Shown here: positions 1 through 8,468 of the stretch, piece by piece
Layout of the letters: every line of letters starts with the position of its first letter
Numbering within the stretch: the first letter of the stretch is position 1
Source: Bacteroidota bacterium
Lineage (GTDB): Bacteria; Bacteroidota; Bacteroidia; Chitinophagales; Chitinophagaceae
Direction of reading: 5' to 3'
DNA length: 64,000 bases
NCBI GenBank assembly: GCA_023437225.1
Contig: JAEZGS010000001.1
Span: 62,001-126,000 of the forward strand
Translations under genes and position numbers: made by a program
The notes under the pieces: generated by a model
Databases searched by the model: none
Told to the model about the DNA's origin: nothing
The model's input: the letters and a program-made list of their open reading frames with translations, nothing else

Positions 1-756
1 ATTTCTGATTGCGTTGCCACGATAACACTTAACCGTCCCGGTAAACTGAATTCTTTCAACCGCGAAATGGCGTTATCGCTGCAGGAGAAACTTGACACTT
101 GCAGAAAAGAGAAACAGGTACGTGCCGTATTGATCACGGGAGGTGGAAATGCCTTCAGCGCAGGGCAGGATCTCTCTGAGGTTGTTGACCCGGGCGGTCC
201 CGGCATGAAGAGGATCCTGGCTGAACATTATAATCCGATCGTGATGCAGATCCGTCGGCTCGAAAAACCGGTCGTTGCTGCAGTGAATGGTGTGGCCGCT
301 GGCGCAGGTGCAAACATCGCATTGTGCTGCGATATAGTTGTTGCAGCAGCTTCAGCATCTTTCATACAGGCGTTTTCCAGGATCGGTCTCATCCCGGATA
401 GCGGGGGAACTTATACGTTACCGAGGCTTGTTGGATTGCAGAGGGCCTCAGCACTGATGATGTTGGGTGATAAAGTAAGTGCTGAAGAAGCCGAACGCAT
501 CGGAATGATCTATAAATTTTTTCCCGATGAAACATTTCTGGATGAATCACTTGCAATTGTTCGCAAACTTGCTTCTATGCCTACACGGGCGTTGGCATAT
601 ACAAAGCAGGCGCTGTCTCTGTCAATGGCAAACTCGTTAATCGATCAATTGCAGGACGAAGATGTAATTCAGCAACGTGCGGCTTCAACAAATGATTTCA
701 AAGAGGGAGTGCGGGCTTTCATTGAGAAACGTAAGCCAGATTTCAAAGGCGAGTAA
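1..756 (+). CDS. paaG: Ring-1,2-epoxyphenylacetyl-CoA isomerase PaaG (5' end outside window)
   Basis: Crotonase-fold enzyme of aerobic phenylacetate catabolism, expected to isomerise ring-1,2-epoxyphenylacetyl-CoA to oxepin-CoA. The frame is open from base 1, so the gene begins left of the window; 251 residues are visible, opening with the crotonase strand ending LNRPGKLNSF. Both glutamates of true enoyl-CoA hydratases are missing (GANIAL instead of GCEL, QAF instead of QPE), while the acid of IPDSGG, the catalytic Asp position in PaaG, is present. paaI starts 25 bp downstream and paaY follows, which favours PaaG over a generic isomerase. Confidence 0.88.
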   Translation: MSDCVATITLNRPGKLNSFNREMALSLQEKLDTCRKEKQVRAVLITGGGNAFSAGQDLSEVVDPGGPGMKRILAEHYNPIVMQIRRLEKPVVAAVNGVAAGAGANIALCCDIVVAAASASFIQAFSRIGLIPDSGGTYTLPRLVGLQRASALMMLGDKVSAEEAERIGMIYKFFPDETFLDESLAIVRKLASMPTRALAYTKQALSLSMANSLIDQLQDEDVIQQRAASTNDFKEGVRAFIEKRKPDFKGE

Positions 757-781
757 GATTTCAAATATAATTGCAAGTATA

Positions 782-1198
782 ATGACGCACCAACCGTCTC
801 CATCGAATGCATCTGAGATCGTGCAGGCCATGTGGGATAATGACTTGTTCAGCCAATGGCTCGGCATTGAGCGTAATCTTATCGCTCCCGGAGAAGCTAA
901 ATTATCCATGCTGGTAAGACCCGAAATGTGCAATGGATTTGGAATTGCACATGGTGCGATTACTTATGCGCTTGCAGATTCGGCCCTTGCCTTTGCGAGC
1001 AACAGCCGGGGACGAAAGGCTTTGAGTATTGAAACATCAATATCTCATCTGCGCCCGGTTTATCCAGGTGACACCCTTATCGCCACAACTCATGAAAAAC
1101 ATGTGGGTGGAAAAACCGGCATTTATGAAGTTATCATACAGAAATCAGGGGACAAGACTGTAGCGCTTTTCAAAGGCACAGTCTTTTACAATGACTAG
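782..1198 (+). CDS. paaI: Hydroxyphenylacetyl-CoA thioesterase PaaI
   Basis: Hotdog-fold acyl-CoA thioesterase of 138 residues that releases CoA from dead-end hydroxyphenylacetyl-CoA intermediates. The family signature is visible: N51-G52, H57-G58 and the catalytic acid D66 in the ALADSA helix. The frame is open further upstream, overlapping paaG, but the ATG at 782 gives the usual PaaI length and avoids a tail of poor composition. It lies between paaG and paaY, 32 bp before the latter, so the three genes are probably one transcript. Confidence 0.88.
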   Translation: MTHQPSPSNASEIVQAMWDNDLFSQWLGIERNLIAPGEAKLSMLVRPEMCNGFGIAHGAITYALADSALAFASNSRGRKALSIETSISHLRPVYPGDTLIATTHEKHVGGKTGIYEVIIQKSGDKTVALFKGTVFYND

Positions 1199-1230
1199 TA
1201 TTGGATTTCAATTCATCATAAACCATTAGC

Positions 1231-1842
1231 GTGTTTTATCGATACAAATCATTTACTCCAATCGTTGATGAATCTTCATTCGTGCATCCGAATGCTGTTG
1301 TCACAGGCAACGTGGTGATCGGCCGAAATGTGTATGTCGGCCCAGGTGCGGCCATTCGCGGTGACTGGGGCAAGATCATCATTGAAGACGGGTGCAACGT
1401 TCAGGAGAACTGTACCATTCATATGTTTCCCGGTGTTACAGTTCATCTAAAGGAGGCTGCGCATATTGGTCACGGAGCGATCATTCATGGGGCTATCATT
1501 GGAAAGAACTGCCTTATAGGAATGAATGCTGTAATCATGGACAACGTTGAACTTGGTGATGAATGTATCGTGGGGGCACTTACATTTATTAAGGCCGATG
1601 AAAAGATCCCTCCACGAAGTCTTGTTGTAGGTAATCCCGGCCGCATCATTAAGCAGGTCCCGGATGAGATGTTAAGATGGAAGACCGAGGGGACAGCTCT
1701 GTATCAGAAGCTCGCTTATGAGATGATGACAAATGCAGAACCATGTGAACCTCTCAGGCCAGATAGCGATGTGGTTCAAAAGAACCATCTGGATAATGCA
1801 TCAACTGTATACAAAACATGGCATGAAACGAACAGGCCTTAA
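1231..1842 (+). CDS. paaY: PaaY-like hexapeptide-repeat protein (gamma-carbonic anhydrase family)
   Basis: Left-handed beta-helix protein of 203 residues. The sequence tracks the PaaY family throughout: SFVHPNAVV, R43-G-D45, Q58, H64, and the HIGHGAIIHG block holding H81 and H86, which fit the zinc ligands of gamma-carbonic anhydrases. PaaY proteins accompany phenylacetate operons and have been linked to hydrolysis of inhibitory CoA adducts. The start is GTG at 1231; no ATG is available nearby. The C-terminal helix after residue 160 is typical of the family. Confidence 0.85.
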   Translation: MFYRYKSFTPIVDESSFVHPNAVVTGNVVIGRNVYVGPGAAIRGDWGKIIIEDGCNVQENCTIHMFPGVTVHLKEAAHIGHGAIIHGAIIGKNCLIGMNAVIMDNVELGDECIVGALTFIKADEKIPPRSLVVGNPGRIIKQVPDEMLRWKTEGTALYQKLAYEMMTNAEPCEPLRPDSDVVQKNHLDNASTVYKTWHETNRP

Positions 1843-1859
1843 GCCTGCTATTAATCACT

Positions 1860-1867
1860 TACTTTCG
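1860..1867 (+). promoter_or_regulatory. Possible -7 element before obg
   Basis: TACTTTCG matches the Bacteroidota -7 consensus TAnnTTTG with one mismatch. It ends 5 nt before the obg ATG, so a transcript made here would be nearly leaderless. No clear TTG box was seen at the right distance. Confidence 0.3.
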
Positions 1868-1872
1868 CAGCG

Positions 1873-2865
1873 ATGGAAAAGACCAACTTCATTGATTATA
1901 TAAGGGTGTTTTGTAAAAGTGGACATGGAGGTTCAGGGAGTAAGCATTTCATGCGCACGAAGTTTAATCCGCAGGCTGGTCCTGATGGTGGCGATGGCGG
2001 AAGAGGAGGACATATTATCCTTCGTGGAAACAAGAATCTCTGGACATTGCTTCACCTGCGCTACTACAAAAATGTCCATGCTGAAAACGGCGAGGGCGGC
2101 TCGGGCAACAATTGTACAGGCCGAAGCGGCAAAGACGTGATCATTGAAGTACCGCTGGGCACGATCGCGCGTGATGAAGAATCCGGTGACAAAGAAGTGG
2201 AGATATTGGAAGATGGGCAGGAAGTAGTGTGGCTAAGAGGGGGAAGAGGTGGACTGGGAAACGCCCGTTTTGCTACGGCAACCAACCAGGCACCGGAACA
2301 TGCACAGCCTGGAGAACCGGGAATTGAGGGATGGAAGGTCCTTGAATTGAAGGTGCTTGCCGACGTGGGACTTGTAGGTTTTCCAAATGCAGGTAAATCA
2401 ACATTGTTATCTGTTATCACTGCGGCAAAGCCCAAGATAGCAGACTACGCGTTTACCACACTAACCCCGCAGTTAGGAATGGTCGAATATCGCGATAACC
2501 GAAGTTTCTGTATCGCGGATTTGCCGGGCATCATCGAGGGCGCGGCGGAAGGCAAGGGTCTTGGGCACCGGTTCCTTCGTCATATAGAGCGCAACCCGGT
2601 GCTCCTGTTCATGATTCCTGCCGATAGCAATGATCATAAACGTGAGTTTGAAATACTTCTGAACGAATTAAAAGAATACAATCCTGAGCTGTTGAATAAA
2701 CAATTTGTGATTGCCGTGAGTAAGGCCGACATGCTTGATGAGGAATTGAAAAATGCTATTTCTGCGGAGTTACCATCACACATACCAACTGTTTACATAT
2801 CATCAATCACACGAATGGGTCTTAATGAATTGAAGGATACACTTTGGAAAGCACTTAACACGTAA
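1873..2865 (+). CDS. obg: GTPase Obg/CgtA, ribosome assembly
   Basis: Essential GTPase acting in late 50S ribosome maturation. The N-terminal glycine-rich Obg domain covers about residues 1-160 (repeated GGxGG turns), followed by the G domain with GFPNAGKST (P-loop), DLPGIIEGA (G3) and a G4 motif written SKAD rather than NKxD. The protein has 330 residues and stops after the G domain, so the C-terminal OCT domain of longer Obg proteins is absent, as I recall for Bacteroidota. It starts 30 bp after paaY but is functionally unrelated to it. Confidence 0.96.
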   Translation: MEKTNFIDYIRVFCKSGHGGSGSKHFMRTKFNPQAGPDGGDGGRGGHIILRGNKNLWTLLHLRYYKNVHAENGEGGSGNNCTGRSGKDVIIEVPLGTIARDEESGDKEVEILEDGQEVVWLRGGRGGLGNARFATATNQAPEHAQPGEPGIEGWKVLELKVLADVGLVGFPNAGKSTLLSVITAAKPKIADYAFTTLTPQLGMVEYRDNRSFCIADLPGIIEGAAEGKGLGHRFLRHIERNPVLLFMIPADSNDHKREFEILLNELKEYNPELLNKQFVIAVSKADMLDEELKNAISAELPSHIPTVYISSITRMGLNELKDTLWKALNT

Positions 2866-2930
2866 TAAGTGTAACTATTACAATTATCAAGCTGGATGCG
2901 GTTCTTAACGAGTTAATAACGTTGAACAAG

Positions 2931-2960
2931 TTGAGAAATACTTTTTATATGTTACCTTTG
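2931..2960 (+). promoter_or_regulatory. Bacteroidota-type promoter for the 3119 gene
   Basis: TTG at 2931-2933 is followed by 19 nt and then TACCTTTG at 2953-2960, a full match to the Bacteroidota primary-sigma consensus (TTG, about 19 nt, TAnnTTTG). Transcription would start near 2966, leaving a leader of about 150 nt before the 3119 start codon. Confidence 0.65.
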
Positions 2961-3118
2961 CACTTCGTTTGAACGATTGAACCTTTCCACTAACATTAGC
3001 GCTGCCTGTAAAGAAGCTTATTGCTTCCATAACAAATTACTCGATTAGCTGCCAGTATTCATTCATCTAAATTTTAAAGAAAATGAAAAGGCACAACACA
3101 CGCAATGTTACAAACACA

Positions 3119-3508
3119 ATGAAAAAGTTTTCCGCAAAACTCATGCTCGCTGCATCCCTATTTCTGGCTGCAAGCACAACCACAATGGCAACAGAGGAAG
3201 ATCCGATTAAGGGTGAAACCGCTATCAAGCTTCTGGGCAAAACCTATGACAGCAATTTCTTCCAGGTAAAATTCAATAACGAAGCTGGTGACAAATTCAT
3301 CGTGACCGTAAAAGAAAAAAATGGTCCGATCCTGTTCCAGGAAACCTATAAAGAAGAGAAATTTGATAAGAATTTCCGTGTTCCCCGTCTGGATGAAGGA
3401 GCCTATGTATTCGTGTTCCGTAACATTAAGACCAACAAGACAGAAACTTTTGAGATCGATACAAACACAAAAGTGATCGAAGAAGTTACTATCAAAAAAG
3501 TAAAATAA
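3119..3508 (+). CDS. Small secreted protein, function unknown
   Basis: A protein of 129 residues with a clear Sec signal peptide (MKKF, then a hydrophobic stretch, then a small-residue cleavage region near TTMA at about residue 23-25). The mature part is lysine-rich, predicted beta-strand, and contains RVPRLDEGAYVFVFRN, resembling the beta-sandwich half of secretion-associated domains. An in-frame ATG 36 bp upstream exists, but MKKF starts the signal peptide properly. It has its own promoter and terminator, so it is a single-gene transcript. I do not recognise the family. Confidence 0.8.
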   Translation: MKKFSAKLMLAASLFLAASTTTMATEEDPIKGETAIKLLGKTYDSNFFQVKFNNEAGDKFIVTVKEKNGPILFQETYKEEKFDKNFRVPRLDEGAYVFVFRNIKTNKTETFEIDTNTKVIEEVTIKKVK

Positions 3509-3517
3509 ATATGAATA

Positions 3518-3545
3518 CCCGGAGCAATTGCTTCGGGTTTTTTTT
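3518..3545 (+). terminator. Rho-independent terminator
   Basis: CCCGGAGC and GCTTCGGG form an 8-bp stem (one G-T pair) around an AATT loop, followed by eight T residues. It lies 9 bp after the 3508 stop codon. Confidence 0.85.
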
Positions 3546-3582
3546 AACCACTGCAGTACATTTCAAGGCAGCGGTAACACCG

Positions 3583-3621
3583 ATAGGTGCTGACCATAAT
3601 CATAATTATGTTAGCACCTAT
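3583..3621 (+). promoter_or_regulatory. Long hairpin upstream of the S46 peptidase gene
   Basis: ATAGGTGCT at 3583 pairs with AGCACCTAT ending at 3621. Pairing continues inward through a G-T, an A-T, one bulged C and six more pairs to a CATA loop. It ends 35 bp before the peptidase start and is followed by T-rich DNA. It could be a second terminator, an attenuator or an operator; the sequence does not decide between these. Confidence 0.5.
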
Positions 3622-3656
3622 TTGCTTTATATTGTGACTGAAAATACTTCCAAATT

Positions 3657-5819
3657 ATGAAAAGAATTCTGATAGGATGTTTGATCATCCTTTCCTCGTT
3701 TCGGACTCTGGCCGATGAAGGTATGTGGGTGCCGATACTCATCGGACAGCAGACTTATAACAACATGGTGAAGCAGGGGCTTAAGCTTACCAAAGAACAG
3801 CTTTATAGCATGAATAAGGCATCGATAAAGGATGCTATAATCATCTTTGGCGGTTTCTGCACCGGCGAGATCGTCAGCAGCCAGGGTTTGATTTTTACCA
3901 ATCACCATTGCGGCTATGACGCTATCGCTGAAGCAAGCACTGTTGAAAAAAATTACCTGAAAAATGGATTTTATGCAATGTCGCAGAAAGAAGAGATTCC
4001 TTCAGCAGGCCTTTATGCAGAATTTTTGTTGAAGATCGAAGACATCACCCCACAGGTTATGGATTCAGTAAAAGGATTGACAGGCCAGGCCCGATCAACA
4101 AGATTAAGTGCTGCACTGGCTGCTATCAACGCATCCAAAACTGATGTTTCAAAAAATGTGTTTGCAAGATCTTATGCTTTCTTCAAAGGAAATCAATACC
4201 TGCTATTCACATATCAACGCTACACAGACATTCGTCTTGTAGGCGCACCCCCGGAGAGTATCGGAAAGTACGGCGGCGATACTGATAACTGGGAGTGGCC
4301 TCGTCATACAGGTGATTTTTCGGTGTTCCGTGTTTACATGAGTAAGGATGGTCAGCCAGCAAACTATTCTGAGGACAATGTTCCTTACAAGCCGAAACAT
4401 TTTCTTCCCGTATCGATCAAGGGAGTGAAAGACGGTGATTATGCGATGATATTCGGATATCCTGGCAGCACAAACAGGTATGAAACGTCTTATGGTGTAC
4501 GCGAGAAAGTACAAACACTTAACCCTGCGATCGTTGGTTTGCGCGATATGCGTTTGAAGTATATGATGGAAGAGATGAAGAAGGATCCCGAAACGCGCCT
4601 GAAGCTGGCAAGCGATTATGCAAGCATTGCCAACTATTGGAAGTTTTATGAAGGAGAGCGTAAGCAACTTGAGAAATATAGTGTGGAATCTGAGAAAGCC
4701 GCGTACGAGAAAAAGTTTGTTGCCTGGGCAAAAGGAAAGCCTGATTATGAGAACATCTTCTCCGAGTGGGAAACTGCTTACGATAAATATCGCACCTACC
4801 TGAAGCATCAGACATATATGAATGAAGCGATCATGGGTTCTCCTTTGATTGCTTTTGCAGCAAGCCTACAACAGGTGGAAAACGCCATTGTAAAAAATGG
4901 TTCTTCAGAAGCAATTCAAAAAGCCATCAGTTCGGCGGATGCTGCAAGGTCGAATTTCATGAAGTCTGAAAATGTTGCTTCAGATCAAAACATCCTGGGT
5001 TTTGTATTGATGCAGTTCTATAAGAACATTGACAAATCTCAACATCCGATTGGCTTTTATGAATCTCTCAAAGGCAGCTTTGGAGCACCCGATGATGAAG
5101 CGACCTATAAAAAATATGCAGCACATGTTTTCAAAAACACGATGATTCTCGACGATGCTAAATGGAATATATTTAAGTCAAAGCCTGATGGAACAGTGTT
5201 GCAAAATGATCCTGCATACGCTACTGCAAGTGCTTTCCTGAAGAATTATCAAAGTAAGTTCTTACCAATGGTGCAGCAGTTCAACACGATCAACAATGAT
5301 CTGTTTAGAAGCTATATCAAGGGAATTACGGAAATGGATCCAAAAGCCAAAGAGTCAATGTATCCAGATGCAAACTTTACCATGCGGATCAGCTATGGCA
5401 ATGTAAAAAGCTATCAGCCTAAGGATGCTGTAAAGTATGATTATGTGACTACCATGAAAGGTGTTATGGATAAGTATAAGAAAGACGACTATGAATTCGA
5501 TCTCCCACAAAGCTATATTGACGCTGTAAAGAGAAAGGACTACGGTCAATATATTGATAAAAGCAAGAACGATCTCGTTATAAACTTTATCACTACAAAC
5601 GACATCACGGGCGGTAATTCAGGTTCACCGGTAATTGATGCAAATGGTAACCTGATCGGACTTGCATTTGACGGTAACTATGAAGCATTAAGTCATAAGC
5701 TCGCCTTTGATAAAGATCTGAATCGCACGATATGCGTGGACGTTCGATATGTTTTGTGGTGTATTGATAAGCTGGGCGGAGCAAAGAATATCATCAATGA
5801 ACTGAAGATAGTTAAGTAA
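3657..5819 (+). CDS. S46-family dipeptidyl peptidase (DPP7-like)
   Basis: Periplasmic exopeptidase that removes dipeptides from peptide N-termini, used by asaccharolytic and proteolytic Bacteroidota. It has 720 residues, the normal S46 size, with a signal peptide ending RTLA before DEGMW. The catalytic triad regions are all visible: NHHCGYDAI (H83/H84), PRHTGDFSVF (Asp) and GGNSGSPV (Ser). After the serine, LAFDGN carries Gly where DPP11 enzymes have the specificity Arg, so hydrophobic P1 residues are the expected preference (inference). It ends at a strong bidirectional terminator. Confidence 0.93.
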   Translation: MKRILIGCLIILSSFRTLADEGMWVPILIGQQTYNNMVKQGLKLTKEQLYSMNKASIKDAIIIFGGFCTGEIVSSQGLIFTNHHCGYDAIAEASTVEKNYLKNGFYAMSQKEEIPSAGLYAEFLLKIEDITPQVMDSVKGLTGQARSTRLSAALAAINASKTDVSKNVFARSYAFFKGNQYLLFTYQRYTDIRLVGAPPESIGKYGGDTDNWEWPRHTGDFSVFRVYMSKDGQPANYSEDNVPYKPKHFLPVSIKGVKDGDYAMIFGYPGSTNRYETSYGVREKVQTLNPAIVGLRDMRLKYMMEEMKKDPETRLKLASDYASIANYWKFYEGERKQLEKYSVESEKAAYEKKFVAWAKGKPDYENIFSEWETAYDKYRTYLKHQTYMNEAIMGSPLIAFAASLQQVENAIVKNGSSEAIQKAISSADAARSNFMKSENVASDQNILGFVLMQFYKNIDKSQHPIGFYESLKGSFGAPDDEATYKKYAAHVFKNTMILDDAKWNIFKSKPDGTVLQNDPAYATASAFLKNYQSKFLPMVQQFNTINNDLFRSYIKGITEMDPKAKESMYPDANFTMRISYGNVKSYQPKDAVKYDYVTTMKGVMDKYKKDDYEFDLPQSYIDAVKRKDYGQYIDKSKNDLVINFITTNDITGGNSGSPVIDANGNLIGLAFDGNYEALSHKLAFDKDLNRTICVDVRYVLWCIDKLGGAKNIINELKIVK

Positions 5820-5840
5820 CATCCTTTGGTTCCATCTAAT

Positions 5841-5873
5841 AAAAAAACCCCGGCATCAATGCCGGGGTTTTTT
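5841..5873. terminator. Bidirectional terminator between convergent genes
   Basis: A run of seven A, then ACCCCGGCA-TCAA-TGCCGGGGT and a run of T. The stem is perfect and flanked by A and T tracts on either side, so it works for the S46 gene on the plus strand and the OmpA-like gene on the minus strand. Confidence 0.92.
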
Positions 5874-5898
5874 GTTCCTGCGATCCGTTCGCATGTAA

Positions 5899-6960
5899 TT
5901 ATTTCATGTTATTAGTTCCGGATGTAGTTCCGGCATTTTGCTCCATCATTTGGAAGTAACGATCTCCTTTAGGTGTTACGATCAATTGGAACTTGTTGCT
6001 GTTTGCATTAGTTGAAGTTGAGGTACCGGAAGGTTGTCCGGGAACCATCAAGCCAACATTATACACTCCATTCTTATGCAGTTCTTTTGCAACGTTTGTT
6101 GCTTTGGCCACCTTCGCATTCCAGCTATTATTTGTTGAAGCTTTGGCCTTACTGCGTGTGCTGTAAGTTCTACCTGATTCCGAACGACTCTTTGTTGCAG
6201 TAGAACGTCTAGCAGTGGCTGAGCGGTTCGCTGTGGCCTTGCTGCGTGTTGCAGAGCTTCGGTAAGTATTGCTCTTCTTGTTGGTAGTAGCAGTGTTCCT
6301 GTTGGTAGTTGTTGATGTGCTTGTTGTTGCATCATCATCAGTAGTTGCATCTGTACTTGTAGTATTTCCAGTGTTGCCAGTGTTCATACTGTTGTCGCCG
6401 GAAACGCCACCTGAACTCATATCGGAATTACCTGAGGCATTCCAGTATGCGGCGTAGCTATCGCCGGAAACTACGTCAACCGTAACATTTTGTTTGTCTT
6501 TTACAACTCCTGCAAAGTCGCGGATCACCTGCTTTCCCTGGCTGCTTAGTGCTGTTCCGGAGAATGCCCCATCGCCCAAAGTGAGGTAAACACGTCCATT
6601 GCTGGCCATGATTCCGTTAGAATCTACCGCTTCGCTGGTTCCAACAGCCTGATGAATTGACTGATGAAGCTGATCGGTTGTTGACTTTTGCTCGTTGTAA
6701 TAATTCTGAAGGGTCGACCAACGGCTTTCATAATAATTCTTTGTGCTGTCGTATTGTGTTTGAAGTGCACGTTGTCTTTCTTCAAGACCAGAAATGTTTT
6801 GCTGCAGGCCAGCCGCTTCGGAAGCCATGCGTGCACTGTCGGTCCGATACCTTTCAATGGTGTTTTGCGCCTCTACATATTTTTTCTTGGATACGCAGGA
6901 ACTCATGAGCAGTGTAAAGGCCACCAGACCAATACCCGTCATTGACATAATCTTTTTCAT
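5899..6960 (-). CDS. OmpA-like lipoprotein with coiled coil and Ser/Thr-rich insertion
   Basis: A protein of 353 residues. The lipobox LMSSC gives lipidation at C22, followed by a predicted coiled coil at about residues 25-110. Residues of about 125-176 look like the first half of an OmpA-like peptidoglycan-binding domain (a GDGAFSGTALSSQGKQVI segment). Residues of about 177-276 are an S/T/N/K/R-rich low-complexity tract. The segment NSWNAKVAKATNVAKELHK near 278 resembles the second half of the OmpA fold. The domain therefore appears split by about 100 residues. An outer-membrane role anchored to peptidoglycan is inferred. Confidence 0.7.
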   Translation of the reverse strand: MKKIMSMTGIGLVAFTLLMSSCVSKKKYVEAQNTIERYRTDSARMASEAAGLQQNISGLEERQRALQTQYDSTKNYYESRWSTLQNYYNEQKSTTDQLHQSIHQAVGTSEAVDSNGIMASNGRVYLTLGDGAFSGTALSSQGKQVIRDFAGVVKDKQNVTVDVVSGDSYAAYWNASGNSDMSSGGVSGDNSMNTGNTGNTTSTDATTDDDATTSTSTTTNRNTATTNKKSNTYRSSATRSKATANRSATARRSTATKSRSESGRTYSTRSKAKASTNNSWNAKVAKATNVAKELHKNGVYNVGLMVPGQPSGTSTSTNANSNKFQLIVTPKGDRYFQMMEQNAGTTSGTNNMK

Positions 6961-7105
6961 AGCATGAAAAATTTTTCGTTGGTAAATTGTTGATTGTTCT
7001 ATTTGTCATTAGCCTTAACAGCACCTGGGATGTAACATCAAATCAAAATTTTATGCCAAAGAAATCAACAGTAAACCTCCACAACTTTTCATGTAAAGTA
7101 GGAAT

Positions 7106-7717
7106 CTAATTGCCCGTATCCTTCCATTTCCATAAATGAAGGCAGGCATAGGTTCTGAAAGGTGCCCACCGGGATGCCAGCTTTTGCATCTTCATTTTCA
7201 ATTGTTTCTTGTCAGCGGGGTCAATTTTATACAGCCGTATCATGGCATGTTGGATGCCAAGGTCGTCACAAGAAAACACATCCTCCCGGCCCATCGTGAA
7301 CATCAACAGCATTTCCACCGTCCATCGACCTACACCTTTAATCTGTGTGAGGTAGTCGATTACTTCCTCATTACTCATCTCATCCAGCTTCTTATAGTCC
7401 ATTCCATTGGAAGCAGCAAACGCGGCAACATTGTGTACGTAGGTCGCTTTTGCGTGTGACAATCCAATCCCGCGAAGCTGATCATAGGTTATAGCCGTGA
7501 TCTGTGCAGGAGAGGGATCCTCTGTTCCCAATAATGCAATGAAGCGCTGATGAAATACTCTTGCCACCTTGACCGATAGCTGCTGGCTCATGATGGATGT
7601 GCACAATTCCATGCAGATATTTTCGCTTCGCTTCAAAATAACAGGCGTGGCTTCCTTTAGTATCATTCCCAGTTTTTTATCCCGCGATAAATGTTGCAGA
7701 TAAGAAGTTGTAGTCAT
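7106..7717 (-). CDS. DNA-3-methyladenine glycosylase, AlkA/HhH-GPD family
   Basis: Base-excision repair glycosylase removing alkylated purines. It has 203 residues and shows the helix-hairpin-helix QIKGVGRWT followed by the GPD region DVFSCDDLGIQ with the catalytic aspartate; there is no iron-sulfur cluster motif. A GTG two codons upstream (7723) overlaps a likely -7 element (TATAATTG, 7723-7730), so the ATG at 7717 is preferred. It is divergent from mnmD. Confidence 0.88.
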   Translation of the reverse strand: MTTTSYLQHLSRDKKLGMILKEATPVILKRSENICMELCTSIMSQQLSVKVARVFHQRFIALLGTEDPSPAQITAITYDQLRGIGLSHAKATYVHNVAAFAASNGMDYKKLDEMSNEEVIDYLTQIKGVGRWTVEMLLMFTMGREDVFSCDDLGIQHAMIRLYKIDPADKKQLKMKMQKLASRWAPFRTYACLHLWKWKDTGN

Positions 7718-7770
7718 ATTCACAATTATAGCTTTATTTCTGAAATTTGCCGACTGGCAAACTAAACACG

Positions 7771-8463
7771 ATGCTCCTTCTCACCAAAGACGGCTCACAC
7801 ACAATTCAATTAAGTGATGGCGATATCACATATCATTCCCGCCACGGAGCCATCCAGGAATCAATGCATGTTTTTATTGAGATGGGTTTGAAACAATTTG
7901 CCAGCGTAGCTCCTGATATGGGCCTTATTCGCGTATTCGAAATGGGGTTTGGAACAGGGCTCAATGCTTTGCTGGCATACCGGCTTGCTTGTCAACAAAA
8001 CATACCTCTGTCGTACTTCGGGGTTGAGAAACATCCATTGTCTACCAATATTGCCAGGCAACTTAACTATGCAGGAATGCTTTCGCCCGAAACGCGTCAG
8101 CAACAGGAACTTTACGATGTGTTGATGAAAATGCACCTAACACCTTTCGAAAGCGCCGTAACCATTAATGACAAGTTTTCTTTTCAAAAAACAAATGCTG
8201 ATCTAACAGAGCTTGATGATACTGCATATGAAAACAAATACAATGTCATCTTCTATGATGCCTTTGCGCCCAACGCACAACCCGAGTTATGGACAGAATC
8301 AATTTTTAGTAAGATGTATGCGATCCTTTCCAATAACGGCTTGCTGGTTACATATTGTTCAAAAGGAGACGTTCGCCGGGCAATGCAGGCCGCCGGCTTT
8401 ACTGTCGAAAAGCTGAAAGGACCTCCGGGAAAAAGGGAAATGCTTCGTGCTAGGAAACCATAG
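7771..8463 (+). CDS. mnmD: tRNA (5-methylaminomethyl-2-thiouridine)-methyltransferase MnmD
   Basis: SAM-dependent methyltransferase for the last step of mnm5s2U34 formation in tRNA. It has 230 residues and corresponds only to the methyltransferase half of E. coli MnmC; the FAD oxidoreductase half is absent. Visible motifs: YHSRHGAIQES near the N-terminus, the SAM loop FEMGFGTGLNAL, and FYDAFAP with the family Asp. The ATG at 7771 is chosen over an in-frame TTG at 7747. It converges with cysS with 5 bp between stops. Confidence 0.88.
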   Translation: MLLLTKDGSHTIQLSDGDITYHSRHGAIQESMHVFIEMGLKQFASVAPDMGLIRVFEMGFGTGLNALLAYRLACQQNIPLSYFGVEKHPLSTNIARQLNYAGMLSPETRQQQELYDVLMKMHLTPFESAVTINDKFSFQKTNADLTELDDTAYENKYNVIFYDAFAPNAQPELWTESIFSKMYAILSNNGLLVTYCSKGDVRRAMQAAGFTVEKLKGPPGKREMLRARKP

Positions 8464-8468
8464 CCACG

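Noticed and set aside
4203..4808. 201-codon minus-strand frame inside the S46 gene
   Set aside because: Antisense shadow of a well-supported gene; hydrophobic and Cys/Ile-rich composition without a family match.
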